64,000 nucleotides of DNA from Pseudomonas koreensis. Its GTDB lineage: Bacteria; Pseudomonadota; Gammaproteobacteria; Pseudomonadales; Pseudomonadaceae. The stretch covers positions 5,379,501 to 5,443,500 of the forward strand of contig NZ_JALJWP010000001.1 in the NCBI RefSeq assembly GCF_024169245.1. The letters run 5' to 3'. Of the stretch, positions 8,603 to 19,107 are shown piece after piece. Made by a program: the position numbers and the translations under genes. A model generated the notes under the pieces. The model was given only the letters and a program-made list of their open reading frames with translations. It made no database searches and was not told the DNA's origin. Within the stretch, counting starts at the first letter, position 1; every line of letters begins with the position of its first letter.

Positions 8603-11600
8603 GAGCCCGCATGCCCAGCCGTCTAAAGGAATACTTGATTGCCTTGAGCGCAGCCCTGTGCCTGAGCGCCAATGCATCTGCCACGTCAGGCGCTTCACCT
8701 GACTACGCCTTGCTCAGCCGCTCGGCAACCGAAGCCGTCCAGATTGTTCTGCAACCGCCCCAACAGCAATGGCGGCAGGCCCGCAGTGAACTGATACTGG
8801 GCGCTTCCGCACCTGACTATCCGCCGTTCGACATGACCGTCAGTGGCAAGGACTACGAAGGGCTCACCGCCGACTACGCAGGTATCCTCGGCCAGGCCAT
8901 CGGACTACCGATCCGGGTGCGACGTTTCCCTTCTCGCGATGCTGCAATTCGCGCCCTGGTCGACGGCCAGATCGACCTGCTTGGCACAGCGAACGGTTAC
9001 GAAGCGGGCAACGCCAATCTCGCGCTCTCCAGACCTTACGCGGTCGATCAGCCAGTACTGGTGACCCGCGAGGATGAAACCCGCTCTTTAACCGACGGCC
9101 TCGCCGGACTGCGCCTGAGCATGGTGTATCACTATCTGCCGCTGCCCGAGATCAAAGCGCTGTATCCCAAGGCGCTGATTACCTGCTATCCGTCCTATCA
9201 GAACGCAATCAATGCCGTCGCCTTTGATCAGGCCGACGTGTTTCTCGGCGATACCCTTTCCACCCATTACATGATCAACAAGGGGTATCTCAACAATGTG
9301 CGAATGGCCAATTTCGGCAAGCAGGAAGCCCAAGGGTTCAGCTTTGCCGTGCGGCGCGCCAATCCACAGCTGTTGAGCATTATCGACTCGGTGCTCGAAG
9401 CAGTCCCTGGCAGTCAGCGCGAGGACATCGCCAAACGCTGGAGCGCCGGCAGCGACCTGCTGCTCACCGACAGAAAACTCCAGCTGACGGATCGTGAGGA
9501 GAAATGGCTCAAGCAGCATCCCGTCGTCAGCGTGGTGGTCAATGAGGCCTATGCGCCGCTGACCTTCTTCGACAGCGCCGGCAATTTTCGCGGCATCAGT
9601 GCCGATCTCCTCGAGCTGATCCGCTTGCGAACCGGATTGCGTTTCGAGATTCAGCGCAGTCGCAACGATGCGGAAATGATCAGGCAGATCAACGAGCACA
9701 AAGCCGATCTGATCGCTGCCTTGCTGCCAAGTGCCGAACGCGAAAAAAACCTGAGTTTCAGCCGTCCTTATCTGGAAAATTCCTATGTGCTGCTGACGCG
9801 CAAAAGCGCCGACGGCCCGACCAACCTGGCGCAACTCAAAGGCAAGCGGTTGGCAATCGCTCAAGGCAACCCGCTCATAGAAAGCCTGCGACAAGAACAC
9901 CCGGGCATCGAATTGATTGAAACACCTGACACTTTCAGCGCCGTGTCGATGCTCGCGGAAAATCACGTCGACGGTGCCGTGAACTCATTGGTGATCGCCA
10001 ACTACTTCATTTCATCGCGCATCTTTGCCCGCCCCCTGCAGATCACCACCACGATCGGCACCGGCCAGGCCGCCTTCTCGCTGGCGACTGCGCGTGACAA
10101 CACCGAACTCGCCTCGATCATCAACAAGGCACTGCTGAGCATCGCTCCGGAAGAACTCGGTGTGATCAACGGTCGCTGGCGCGGTTACTCCACCGCTTCG
10201 CAGAACATCTGGCAAAACTACCAGCGCCTGTTCTACCAGGTGATCGCCGCCGCCGGGCTGATCCTGCTGCTGTTACTGACCTGGAACGCCTACATGCGCC
10301 ACCAGATCAAACAGCGCCAGGCAGCCGAACGCGCGTTGAACGATCAGCTGGAGTTCATGCGTTCGCTGGTCAACGGCACGCCGCATCCGATTTACGTGCG
10401 GGACCGACAGGGCCTGTTGCAAAGTTGCAACGACAGTTATCTCGAAGTATTCAACGCCAGACGCGAAGACATCATTGGCAAAGGCGTCATGCAGGGCACG
10501 CTGAGCAATGCCTTCGAAGCTCAGGCGTTTCAGGCCGATTATCAGAGGGTTATTGCCGAAGGCATTCCTCTGATACTCGACCGCCCCTTGCACATCGGCA
10601 ACCGCCGCTTGACGATCTACCACTGGATCCTTCCCTATCGCGACTCCAGCGGCGTGGTCAAAGGGATCATTGGTGGCTGGATCGATATCAGCGAACGCCG
10701 CCAATTGTTTGAAGAACTGCGCGCGGCAAAAGAGCGAGCGGACGAGGCGAATCGGGCCAAGAGCACGTTCCTGGCGACCATGAGCCACGAAATCCGTACG
10801 CCGATGAACGCCGTGATCGGCATGCTCGAACTGACCCTCAAACGCATTGAGCCGCAGCATCCGGATCGCGCGTCGATCGACACGGCGTACCATTCGGCCA
10901 AGGATCTATTGGGGCTGATTGGCGATATTCTCGACATCGCCCGGATTGAGTCCGGGCGGCTGAGCCTGTGCCCGGAATGGATCAATCTGGTCGACACGGT
11001 GACGTCCGTCGCGCGCATCTTCGACGGCCTCGCGCGGCAGAAAAACCTTATCCTGCAAGTCGTCTTCAACCCGCCGGATCCGGCTGTGGATGTACACCTG
11101 GATCCGCTGCGCTTCAAGCAGGTGTTGTCCAATCTGGTCAGCAACGCGATCAAGTTCACCGAGCACGGGCACGTGCGGATTACTCTGGATCTGATGACGT
11201 CGGATACACCGGCACGGGCTTTGGTACAACTGACCGTGCAGGACAGCGGCGTTGGTATCAGTGCCGAAGATCAGCAACGCTTGTTCGAACCGTTTGCCCA
11301 GGCGGAAAATGCCAGCCCTCAAGCCAGAAGCGGCGCAGGACTGGGACTCGTCATCAGCCGCAACCTCTGCGAGATGATGGGAGGAAAGATGCAGCTGAGC
11401 AGCCAGCTGGGCATTGGCACTCAGGTCTGTGTGTCGCTGCCGCTGGACAGCCTGCCAGCGCAGGTCACTCCGGCAAGAAACGAGGCAGTGATCAAGCCTT
11501 CTGCAACGCCTCTGCATGTACTGGTCGTCGACGACCATCCAGCCAACCGCTTGCTGATGTGTCAACAGCTGGAGTTCCTCGGGCATCGGTTCAGCATTGC

Positions 11601-12255
11601 CGAGGATGGCTGCAACGGCCTGGAACTGTGGAAAACCGCGCATTTCGACCTGGTGATCGTCGATTGCAACATGCCATTGATGAACGGTTACGAGATGACC
11701 CGTGCGATTCGCCAGTTGGAGCTGCAGAATCGCCGACCGCCGTGCACGGTACTGGGGTTCACGGCCAATGCTCAGCCCGAGGAAGTCCAGCGCTGCAAAC
11801 TCGCCGGCATGAATGATTGCCTGTTCAAGCCGCTGAGTCTGACCTTGCTCGGGCAGTGGATCGACGGGATCACGCCGACTTCGCCCGCACCGGTGTTCGA
11901 CCTGCAGAGCCTGAGCCTGCTGACCGGCAGCAACCCGGCGCAGACGCGCCGCATGCTCGTGGAGCTGCTCAAAAGCAGCCGCCTCGACCGCCAGGAACTG
12001 CTCGCGCTGTCGCCCGAGGACGATCGCGAAGCGCTGGCCGTGGTCGCCCACAAGATCAAGGGCGCGGCACGCATTGCGCAGGCCACACGGTTGATCGAAT
12101 GTTGCGATGCCCTCGAAGAGGCTTGCCTGCACGCGCTCGCCACGCAGGAGATCGCCCGCCGCTGGGCGGCCACCAGCCAGGCGATGCTCGACCTGGAACA
12201 GGCTCTGCAGCATCAATTGTCGCTGGCTGATCAAGGCACACTGAGCGAGTCTTAA
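8599..12255 (+). CDS. BvgS/EvgS-type hybrid sensor kinase with two Venus-flytrap domains
   Basis: 1218 residues from GTG 8599 (or 1214 from ATG 8611). A signal-like N-terminus ends near ASATSG; two SBP_bac_3 periplasmic domains follow (about 65-285 and 309-527), then one membrane helix (about 547-566), a PAS domain (583-700), HisKA with His730, an HATPase domain (from about 835), a receiver with Asp1022 in VIVDCNMP, and an HPt domain with His1151 in VAHKIKGAARI. All four phosphorelay residues are therefore present, giving His-Asp-His-Asp transfer to the adjacent regulator. The ligand is unknown; flytrap domains of this kind bind small acids or amino acids or simply sense conformational state. 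Confidence 0.92.
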   Translation: MRARMPSRLKEYLIALSAALCLSANASATSGASPDYALLSRSATEAVQIVLQPPQQQWRQARSELILGASAPDYPPFDMTVSGKDYEGLTADYAGILGQAIGLPIRVRRFPSRDAAIRALVDGQIDLLGTANGYEAGNANLALSRPYAVDQPVLVTREDETRSLTDGLAGLRLSMVYHYLPLPEIKALYPKALITCYPSYQNAINAVAFDQADVFLGDTLSTHYMINKGYLNNVRMANFGKQEAQGFSFAVRRANPQLLSIIDSVLEAVPGSQREDIAKRWSAGSDLLLTDRKLQLTDREEKWLKQHPVVSVVVNEAYAPLTFFDSAGNFRGISADLLELIRLRTGLRFEIQRSRNDAEMIRQINEHKADLIAALLPSAEREKNLSFSRPYLENSYVLLTRKSADGPTNLAQLKGKRLAIAQGNPLIESLRQEHPGIELIETPDTFSAVSMLAENHVDGAVNSLVIANYFISSRIFARPLQITTTIGTGQAAFSLATARDNTELASIINKALLSIAPEELGVINGRWRGYSTASQNIWQNYQRLFYQVIAAAGLILLLLLTWNAYMRHQIKQRQAAERALNDQLEFMRSLVNGTPHPIYVRDRQGLLQSCNDSYLEVFNARREDIIGKGVMQGTLSNAFEAQAFQADYQRVIAEGIPLILDRPLHIGNRRLTIYHWILPYRDSSGVVKGIIGGWIDISERRQLFEELRAAKERADEANRAKSTFLATMSHEIRTPMNAVIGMLELTLKRIEPQHPDRASIDTAYHSAKDLLGLIGDILDIARIESGRLSLCPEWINLVDTVTSVARIFDGLARQKNLILQVVFNPPDPAVDVHLDPLRFKQVLSNLVSNAIKFTEHGHVRITLDLMTSDTPARALVQLTVQDSGVGISAEDQQRLFEPFAQAENASPQARSGAGLGLVISRNLCEMMGGKMQLSSQLGIGTQVCVSLPLDSLPAQVTPARNEAVIKPSATPLHVLVVDDHPANRLLMCQQLEFLGHRFSIAEDGCNGLELWKTAHFDLVIVDCNMPLMNGYEMTRAIRQLELQNRRPPCTVLGFTANAQPEEVQRCKLAGMNDCLFKPLSLTLLGQWIDGITPTSPAPVFDLQSLSLLTGSNPAQTRRMLVELLKSSRLDRQELLALSPEDDREALAVVAHKIKGAARIAQATRLIECCDALEEACLHALATQEIARRWAATSQAMLDLEQALQHQLSLADQGTLSES

Positions 12256-12304
12256 CTATGCTTGGGCGCTGAGCAGTGAGTCGAACATTCATGGAGAGCC
12301 TGAA

Positions 12305-15250
12305 ATGCCCAGCCCACTGCGCCACGAGCAGCGCCGCTTGCCGCTGCATGTGCACATCAGCGTCATGTTCACCTTTCTCTTGTTGCTCACCGGCGTGGTG
12401 CTGGGCCTGTTCAATTATCACCAGACCACGCAAATCATCCTGTCGAGCAGCGAGAAACTGTTCGATCGTATCGAACAGGATGTGCGCCTGGACCTGCAGG
12501 CTACCTACCAACCGATCCGTCATCTGCTGAGTCTGCTGGCGGACACCCCGGCCGCTCAGTCTGCCGATCTTGAACAACGTCTGGCCCTGCTCAAGCCGTT
12601 CAGCCAGTCACTCACCGACAACCCGGCACTGGCTTCGCTGTATCTGGGTTACGCCAATGGCGATTTCTTCATGGTGCGTGCGCTACGTACGGTGGCCCTC
12701 AAGGCCCAGCTCCAGGCACCGCAAGCCGCGGCATATCAGGTCTGGAGCATTGAGCATGACTTGCAGGGCGTGGCGCGCTCGCAATCGCTGTTCTTCGATC
12801 AGGCACTGACGCCGATCAGCCGTCGCGATCATCTCGAAGACGTGTACGATCCACGCAGCCGAGCCTGGTTTAACGATGCCCTGCACCAGGCCGGACAGAT
12901 CACCACCGAACCCTACGTATTTTTCTCCACTCACAACGTGGGCACCACACTGGCCCGGCGCAGCAGCGAGAACGCCGTGATTGGCGCCGACCTGACTCTC
13001 GCTTCGCTGTCGACCGCCCTCGGCAAGCATCGCGTTACACCTTCGACAGAGATCGCGTTATACGACGCCGACGGCAATGCCGTGGCCTACCCCGACAGCC
13101 ATCGCCTGATCGTCGATGATCGCAGCGCACGGCTGGCCAGAGCGTCCGATTTGAGCCCGGAGCTGAACGCGCTGCTCACCTCCGACACTATCGGCAAGCG
13201 TCTACAGGTAAACAACCGACAGTGGATTGTTGCGCGCACAAGCATTGAGGAAGGCGGGCCGAAAGGCCTGCAACTGGCGCTGCTGGTGCCCGAAGACGAG
13301 TTGCTGGCGGACGCTTTTCGCATGCGTTGGCAGGGCGCGCTGATCACTCTGGCCATACTGTTGCTGTGCCTGCCACTGGGCTGGGTGATTTCGCGGATTC
13401 TGGTCAAGCCGCTGCACGCACTGGTCAAGGAAGCCGATGCCATTCGCAGCTTCGACTTCAATTTTCCGCTGGCGCGACGCTCTCTCGTACTGGAAGTCGA
13501 CCAATTGAGCCTGTCGATGGCGCGGATGAAAGAGACGCTGGGAAGTTTCTTCCGCATCACCGATAGCCTGTGCGCCGAAACGCGTTTCGCCCCGCTGCTC
13601 GAACGCGTGCTGTTCGAAACCGTACAGATCGCTCAAGCGCAGGCCGGCCTGATCTATCTGCGTGAAGCCGACGGTGCGCGCATGGAACCTTATGGGCTGG
13701 TGATTGATGGCGTGCCGCAGGCGCTGGAAGCGTTCGACATTCAGGGACGAGAGCTGCATAAAAACACCGGGCCGGCGTGGTTCGAACAATTGGCCAGCGC
13801 CGACAATACAGTCAGCCATCTGGGCTTCGATCAAGCCGGCGACTTGCAGAAAATTCTGCTGGCCATGCAATCACCGCGCATCCACCTGATCGGTATCCGC
13901 CTGCACAACCAGCACGACGAAACCATCGGCCTGCTGATTCTGCTGGTCAATGACAGCGGCGCGCCGAGCGATCTGGAAAAGCTGCGGCCCGACCGTATAG
14001 CCTTCTTGCAAGCGGTCTCCGGCGCGGCGGCGGTGAGCATCGAAAGTCAGCGCCTGCAAGCTCGGCAAAAACAGCTGCTCGATGCCTTCATTCAATTGCT
14101 CGCCAGCGCGATCGATGCCAAGAGCCCGTACACCGGGGGACATTGCCAGCGCGTACCGGAGCTGACACTGATGCTCGCCCAGGCCGCTGCCGCCAGCCAC
14201 GACCCGGCGTTCAGCGCCTACCAGCCCAGTGAGGATGAATGGGAGGCCCTGCACATCGCTGCGTGGCTGCACGATTGCGGCAAGGTCACGACGCCGGAAT
14301 ATGTGGTCGACAAAGCCACCAAACTCGAGACCATCAACGACCGCATCCACGAAATCCGTACCCGCTTCGAAGTGCTCAAGCGTGATGTCTGGATCAACTA
14401 CTGGCAAACGCTGGCGAGCGGTGCTGACGAGGCTGCGCTGGCCCGCGCGCGCGACAGTGAGCTGCTGATGCTCGACGACGACTTTGCCTTTGTCGCCCGC
14501 TGCAATCTTGGTGGCGAAGCCATGGCCGAGGCTGATCTGCAACGCCTTGATCAAGTCGCCCAACGCACCTGGATGCGCACGCTGGATGATCGTCTGGGCG
14601 TGTCGTGGGAAGAAAACCGCCGTCAGGCAAAAACTTCGCCGCCCACGCTACCCGTCAGCGAAAGACTCCTGGCGGACAAACCCGAACACTTGATCGAGCG
14701 CGACAAGAGCGAGTTGATTCCGCAAGACAATCCGTGGGGATTCAAACTGGATGTGCCCGAATACAAATACAACCGCGGCGAGCTGTACAACCTGAAGATC
14801 GCTCGCGGCACGCTGACCCGCGAAGAGCGTTACATCATCAACCACCACATGGTGCAGACCATCATGATGCTCAGCCATCTACCCTTCCCCGGTCACCTTG
14901 ACAGCATTGCCGAGATCGCTGGGGGCCACCATGAAAAAATGGACGGCACCGGGTACCCCAAACGCCTGAAACGCGAGGAAATGAGCCTGCCGGCCCGGAT
15001 GATGGCGATTGCCGATATTTTCGAAGCGCTGACAGCGGCTGATCGCCCCTACAAGAAAGCCAAGCCGTTGAGCGAGGCCCTGGGAATCATGGCGACCATG
15101 TGCCGCGAAGCACACATCGATGCGCCGCTGTTCGGCCTGTTCATCAGCGAGGGGGTGTATTTGCAGTATGCGACGCGGTTTCTCGATCCCGCGCAAATCG
15201 ACAGCGTGAATACGGCCAGCCTGTTGCACAAGGCTGGCCTCAGCGGCTGA
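12305..15250 (+). CDS. Membrane HD-GYP-type phosphohydrolase with Cache, HAMP and GAF domains
   Basis: 981 residues, start preceded by GGAG. Order: membrane helix (about 19-38), a periplasmic Cache-type sensor (40-340), a second helix (343-365), HAMP (365-420), GAF-like domain (420-590), then an HD domain. His656-Asp657 (WLHDCGK) and HHEKMDGTGYP with His875-His876 and Gly883-Tyr884-Pro885 identify the HD-GYP class, which hydrolyses c-di-GMP. Between the two halves lies about 150 extra residues compared with ordinary HD-GYP domains. The gene starts 49 bases after the BvgS-type kinase gene and may be in its operon, linking that phosphorelay to c-di-GMP. Confidence 0.85.
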   Translation: MPSPLRHEQRRLPLHVHISVMFTFLLLLTGVVLGLFNYHQTTQIILSSSEKLFDRIEQDVRLDLQATYQPIRHLLSLLADTPAAQSADLEQRLALLKPFSQSLTDNPALASLYLGYANGDFFMVRALRTVALKAQLQAPQAAAYQVWSIEHDLQGVARSQSLFFDQALTPISRRDHLEDVYDPRSRAWFNDALHQAGQITTEPYVFFSTHNVGTTLARRSSENAVIGADLTLASLSTALGKHRVTPSTEIALYDADGNAVAYPDSHRLIVDDRSARLARASDLSPELNALLTSDTIGKRLQVNNRQWIVARTSIEEGGPKGLQLALLVPEDELLADAFRMRWQGALITLAILLLCLPLGWVISRILVKPLHALVKEADAIRSFDFNFPLARRSLVLEVDQLSLSMARMKETLGSFFRITDSLCAETRFAPLLERVLFETVQIAQAQAGLIYLREADGARMEPYGLVIDGVPQALEAFDIQGRELHKNTGPAWFEQLASADNTVSHLGFDQAGDLQKILLAMQSPRIHLIGIRLHNQHDETIGLLILLVNDSGAPSDLEKLRPDRIAFLQAVSGAAAVSIESQRLQARQKQLLDAFIQLLASAIDAKSPYTGGHCQRVPELTLMLAQAAAASHDPAFSAYQPSEDEWEALHIAAWLHDCGKVTTPEYVVDKATKLETINDRIHEIRTRFEVLKRDVWINYWQTLASGADEAALARARDSELLMLDDDFAFVARCNLGGEAMAEADLQRLDQVAQRTWMRTLDDRLGVSWEENRRQAKTSPPTLPVSERLLADKPEHLIERDKSELIPQDNPWGFKLDVPEYKYNRGELYNLKIARGTLTREERYIINHHMVQTIMMLSHLPFPGHLDSIAEIAGGHHEKMDGTGYPKRLKREEMSLPARMMAIADIFEALTAADRPYKKAKPLSEALGIMATMCREAHIDAPLFGLFISEGVYLQYATRFLDPAQIDSVNTASLLHKAGLSG

Positions 15251-15733
15251 TCAGCAGTCGGTCAGGCGCAGGAAAATCGCCGCCAGCTGCTCGATACCTG
15301 CCTGATCTTCGGCGCCGAAACGCGCCAGTTTCGGGCTGTCGAGGTCAAGTACGCCGATCAGACGACCGTCCTTGATCAAGGGCACCACCAATTCGCTGTT
15401 CGAGGCGCTGTCGCATGCGATATGGCCGGGAAAGGCATGCACATCCTCGACGCGCTGGGTCTGCAGGCTGGCAGCGGCGGCGCCACATACGCCACGCCCG
15501 AACGGGATACGCACGCAAGCGATCTGGCCCTGGAACGGTCCAAGCACCAGCTCTTCGTTGCGGTTGAGGTAGAAACCGGCCCAGTTCAAATCATCGAGCT
15601 GGTTGAACAGGAACGCGGAAAACTGCGCGGCATTGGCGATGAAATCGCGTTCGTCCGCCAGCAGCGATTCCAGTTGCGCGGCCAACATACCGTAGCCTTC
15701 GAGGCCCTGGCCGCTGTGTTGCAAATCAATCAT
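15251..15733 (-). CDS. msrC: Free methionine-(R)-sulfoxide reductase (GAF-type)
   Basis: 160 residues forming one GAF domain. The three conserved cysteines of the fRMsr family are present: Cys73 and Cys83 in ACVRIPFGRGVCG and the catalytic-region Cys107 in HIACDSAS. The enzyme reduces free methionine-R-sulfoxide in the cytoplasm with thioredoxin. The start at 15733 overlaps the stop of the upstream DUF815 ATPase by four bases (ATGA); a longer reading from 15790 would run into that gene. It converges on the HD-GYP gene with no spacer (stops at 15250 and 15251). Confidence 0.9.
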   Translation of the reverse strand: MIDLQHSGQGLEGYGMLAAQLESLLADERDFIANAAQFSAFLFNQLDDLNWAGFYLNRNEELVLGPFQGQIACVRIPFGRGVCGAAAASLQTQRVEDVHAFPGHIACDSASNSELVVPLIKDGRLIGVLDLDSPKLARFGAEDQAGIEQLAAIFLRLTDC

Positions 15734-16620
15734 GCCTTGTGCTCCAGCAATTTCAGTCCCACCCAGTAGCGGGCGAATTGATACGCGCAACGTCCGTTGC
15801 GATTACCGCGGCCGGTGGCCCAGCGCACGGCGAGGATGTCCAGTGCTTCGTCGCGCTGCCAGCTCAGGCCGGCCCTGGTGGCCAACTGGCCGATCCAGTG
15901 TTCGACGACATTGAGGAAGTGCTCTTGAGTGAACGGATAAAACGACAGCCACAGACCGAAACGGTCCGACAGGGCGATCTTGTCTTCCACCGCTTCGCTC
16001 GGGTGCAGTTCACCGTCGACGCGCTTCCAGTTTTCGTTGTCGCTTTCCTTTTCCGGCACGAGGTGGCGCCGGTTGGAAGTGGCGTAGAGCAAGACGTTGT
16101 CGGGGGCCTGCTCGAGCGATCCGTCGAGCACGCTTTTCAGCACGCGGTAGTCGCCTTCACCGGATTCGAACGACAAATCGTCGCAGAACAGCACGAAACG
16201 TTGTGGCAACTTGGCAATCTGCTCGACCACCCGTGGCAAGTCGGCCAGGTGATCGCGCTCGATCTCGATCAGGCGCAGGCCGGCGCCGGCGTGCTCGGCC
16301 AGCAACGCACGCACCAGCGAAGACTTGCCGGTACCGCGCGAGCCCCAGAGCAAGGCGTGGTTGGCCGGCATGCCATCAAGAAATTGTTGTGTGTTGCGCC
16401 CCAACTGCTCCAACTGCCGGTCGACGCCGATCAGGTCGGACAGACGCATGTCGAGGCTGACTTCCAGCGGCAACAGGTAACCGCTGCGACCGTCACGCTG
16501 CCAGCGCGCGGCCAGACATGTGTTCCAGTCAATGACAGGACGTGGTGCCGGCAACAGCGGTTCGATCCGCGCCAGAACCGACTCGGCGCGTTCAAGAAAA
16601 GCATTCAATCGGGAATCCAC
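15730..16620 (-). CDS. AAA-type ATP-binding protein, DUF815 family
   Basis: 296 residues from GTG 16620, which has an ideal GAGGAG site six bases upstream; ATG 16671 gives 17 more unlikely residues. Walker A is GSRGTGKSS, Walker B is in RFVLFCDDLSF, and a sensor-like YATSNRRHL follows. DUF815 proteins are stand-alone AAA+ ATPases related to DnaC/Cdc48-like folds; no substrate is established. Translational coupling to the methionine sulfoxide reductase is clear from the four-base overlap, but a shared function is not. Confidence 0.85.
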   Translation of the reverse strand: MDSRLNAFLERAESVLARIEPLLPAPRPVIDWNTCLAARWQRDGRSGYLLPLEVSLDMRLSDLIGVDRQLEQLGRNTQQFLDGMPANHALLWGSRGTGKSSLVRALLAEHAGAGLRLIEIERDHLADLPRVVEQIAKLPQRFVLFCDDLSFESGEGDYRVLKSVLDGSLEQAPDNVLLYATSNRRHLVPEKESDNENWKRVDGELHPSEAVEDKIALSDRFGLWLSFYPFTQEHFLNVVEHWIGQLATRAGLSWQRDEALDILAVRWATGRGNRNGRCAYQFARYWVGLKLLEHKA

Positions 16621-16770
16621 GTCTTCTCCTCGGGCACTTTCACAGTGATGATGACTATCGAGCGACGACACACAGGTAAAATCACCTCAGCAAGCCTTGT
16701 TACAAGGCGATTCGGGAACCTCGGTATCCATACATGATCGACTATGCTTGAGCAGCGAAGGGAAACGGAA

Positions 16771-19107
16771 GTGGTTCAACACCCCATGGATATCAAATTC
16801 ACCCACCGGCTGTCATACAAGCAAGCCAGGCTTACCGTGCTGGTCGGGTTCATTCTGGGCACCCTGCTCAGTCTGCTGCAGATCGGCATCGATTATGCCA
16901 GCGAAGACGCTTCCATCAACCGGGAAATCCTCGCGCTGCTGGAAATCAGCCACAATCCGGCTTCGCGCATCGCCTACAACATCGACGCCGAACTGGCGCA
17001 GGAACTCACTCTCGGCCTGCTGCGCTCGCCGGCGATCATCGCCGCGCAACTGATCGACAACAACGAAACCGTGCTGGCCAGCGTCAAACGCCCGGAGCTG
17101 CAGAGCAACTATCGGCTGATCAGCGACTTCCTGTTCGGCGCCAAGCGGCATTTCGAAGATCGCCTGTACCTTGACCACTTGCCCAACGAATCCCTCGGCG
17201 TCCTGAAGCTGGAAGTCGACACCTATGCCTTTGGCAGCCGCTTCCTGCGCCGCGCGGAAGTCACCCTGCTCAACGGTTTCGCCCGCAGTCTGCTGCTGAC
17301 CGGGATCCTGCTGGCGCTGTTCTATGTGATGCTGACCAAACCGCTGGTGCGGGTCATTCGTGAACTCAGTGGCCGCGATCCGCGCAGCGCCGAGCCGACC
17401 ACGCTTGAGTGCCCGGCCGGGCATGGCAACGATGAAATCGGCGTGCTGGTCAAAGTCGCCAATCAGCAGTTCGAGAACATTGCCACCGAAATCCAGCAAC
17501 GGCGTACGGCGGAAAACCGTCTGACCGAATATCTGGCACAACTTGAAGACATCGTCTCGGCGCGTACCGCCGAGCTCAAGGCGATCAATGCCCGTCTCAG
17601 TCAATCCAACGAAGAACTCGAAGCGGCACGCCGCACGGCGCTGGACATGGCCGAAGCGCGTTCGGCCTTTCTGGCCAACATGAGCCATGAAATCCGCACG
17701 CCGCTCAACGGCTTGCTCGGAATGATTGCGCTGTCGCTGGACGGCCCACTGAATGCCGAGCAGCAGCAACAACTGTCGATTGCCCACGACTCGGGCAAGG
17801 TGCTGGTGGAACTGCTCAACGATATTCTTGACCTGTCGAAATTCGACGCCGGGCAACTGGAGCTGGAAAACATCCCGTTCGACCTCGGTTCGCTGATCGA
17901 GGACACCGCCAACCTGCTCTCACAAAATGCTGCGCCGAGCGTTGAGCTGACCTGTTTGATCGAGCCACACTTCCCGGCGCTGGTGCTGGGCGACCCGACG
18001 CGGGTACGGCAGATTGTCAGCAACCTTTTGTCCAATGCGCTGAAATTCACCCGCTTCGGTCGGGTCGATGTGCGTCTGTCGGCGTACAAGGGTGGCGTGC
18101 GCATCGAAGTCTGCGACACCGGCATCGGCATCGCCCAAGAAGCACAGTTGAAAATCTTCCAGCCGTTCACCCAGGCCGGCGCCGGCATCACCCGTCAGTA
18201 CGGCGGCACCGGGCTCGGGCTGGCGCTGACGTATAACCTGTGCGAAGCGATGCAGGGTCGGCTGACCATCAGCTCCGAAAGCGGTTTTGGCAGCCAGTTC
18301 TGTGCCGAGCTGCCACTGCCCTGCCACACCCGCGCCCTGGCGCCGGTGCCATTACGCGGCAAGGTCCTCGCCATCACGGCCGCCAGCAGTGGTCTGGCAG
18401 AGCTGCTGAAAAGCCTGTTGCCGGTGTGGGGGCTGGAATACACGCAGCGCACCATCGATGATTCGCTGCTGGGCCTGAATCCGGACGTACTGATCACTGA
18501 TTGCCCCGAGTGCCTGTTCGGTCTGCGCCCGAACATCACCGCGCCGATTCTGCTGGTGACTGCTTACGGAAGTTTCCTGCCCAGCGAAGAAGCCGCCGCC
18601 CTCGCCCCCTTGCAGCAGCAGGCCCGGCCGCTGGCGCGCAATGCGCTCTATCAACATTTGCGGCGGATTCTGCAGCCGGACGTCGCCACCCTCAGTGAAG
18701 CGCAAGCGGATGCTTCGCCGTCCGCACGTCGGGGCAAGGTGCTGCTGGTCGAGGACAACCCGGTCAATCAACTGGTCGCCAAAGGCATGCTCGGCAAGCT
18801 TGGCTGCGATGTAGTGGTGGCGGGCCATGGCGCCGAGGCGCTGGACCAGCTGGAGTTTGCCGATTTCGATCTGGTGTTGATGGACTGCAACATGCCGGTG
18901 ATGGATGGCTATGAAGCCAGTCGACAGATTCGTCAGAGCGGGCGCTGGCCGAATCTGCCGATTGTCGCGCTGACCGCCAATGCGATGTCCGAGGAGCGCG
19001 AACGCTGCCGCGCCGCAGGCATGAGCGACTACCTCGCCAAACCGTTTCGTCGCGAAGAGCTGGCCGCGTTGCTGGATCAGTGGATGCCGACTACGCCAGC
19101 GTTTTGA
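16771..19107 (+). CDS. sagS: Hybrid sensor kinase SagS
   Basis: 778 residues from GTG 16771, which has GGGA/GGAA upstream (an ATG at 16744 would add nine). A membrane helix near the start, a periplasmic loop, a second helix (about 170-195), a HAMP/coiled-coil linker, HisKA with His306 in [12 protein letters not shown], HATPase (GTGLGLAL), a degenerate receiver-like segment and a C-terminal receiver with Asp705 in [12 protein letters not shown]. No HPt domain, so phosphate must pass to a separate protein; P. aeruginosa SagS works with HptB and BfiSR in surface attachment and biofilm tolerance. Length and the following ospR-gpx-msrB neighbours match the PAO1 sagS locus. Confidence 0.85.
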   Translation: MVQHPMDIKFTHRLSYKQARLTVLVGFILGTLLSLLQIGIDYASEDASINREILALLEISHNPASRIAYNIDAELAQELTLGLLRSPAIIAAQLIDNNETVLASVKRPELQSNYRLISDFLFGAKRHFEDRLYLDHLPNESLGVLKLEVDTYAFGSRFLRRAEVTLLNGFARSLLLTGILLALFYVMLTKPLVRVIRELSGRDPRSAEPTTLECPAGHGNDEIGVLVKVANQQFENIATEIQQRRTAENRLTEYLAQLEDIVSARTAELKAINARLSQSNEELEAARRTALDMAEARSAFLANMSHEIRTPLNGLLGMIALSLDGPLNAEQQQQLSIAHDSGKVLVELLNDILDLSKFDAGQLELENIPFDLGSLIEDTANLLSQNAAPSVELTCLIEPHFPALVLGDPTRVRQIVSNLLSNALKFTRFGRVDVRLSAYKGGVRIEVCDTGIGIAQEAQLKIFQPFTQAGAGITRQYGGTGLGLALTYNLCEAMQGRLTISSESGFGSQFCAELPLPCHTRALAPVPLRGKVLAITAASSGLAELLKSLLPVWGLEYTQRTIDDSLLGLNPDVLITDCPECLFGLRPNITAPILLVTAYGSFLPSEEAAALAPLQQQARPLARNALYQHLRRILQPDVATLSEAQADASPSARRGKVLLVEDNPVNQLVAKGMLGKLGCDVVVAGHGAEALDQLEFADFDLVLMDCNMPVMDGYEASRQIRQSGRWPNLPIVALTANAMSEERERCRAAGMSDYLAKPFRREELAALLDQWMPTTPAF

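Noticed and set aside
15733..15790. Longer N-terminus for the methionine sulfoxide reductase
   Set aside because: The extra 19 residues would run into the coupled DUF815 gene; the ATGA overlap at 15730-15733 is the natural start.
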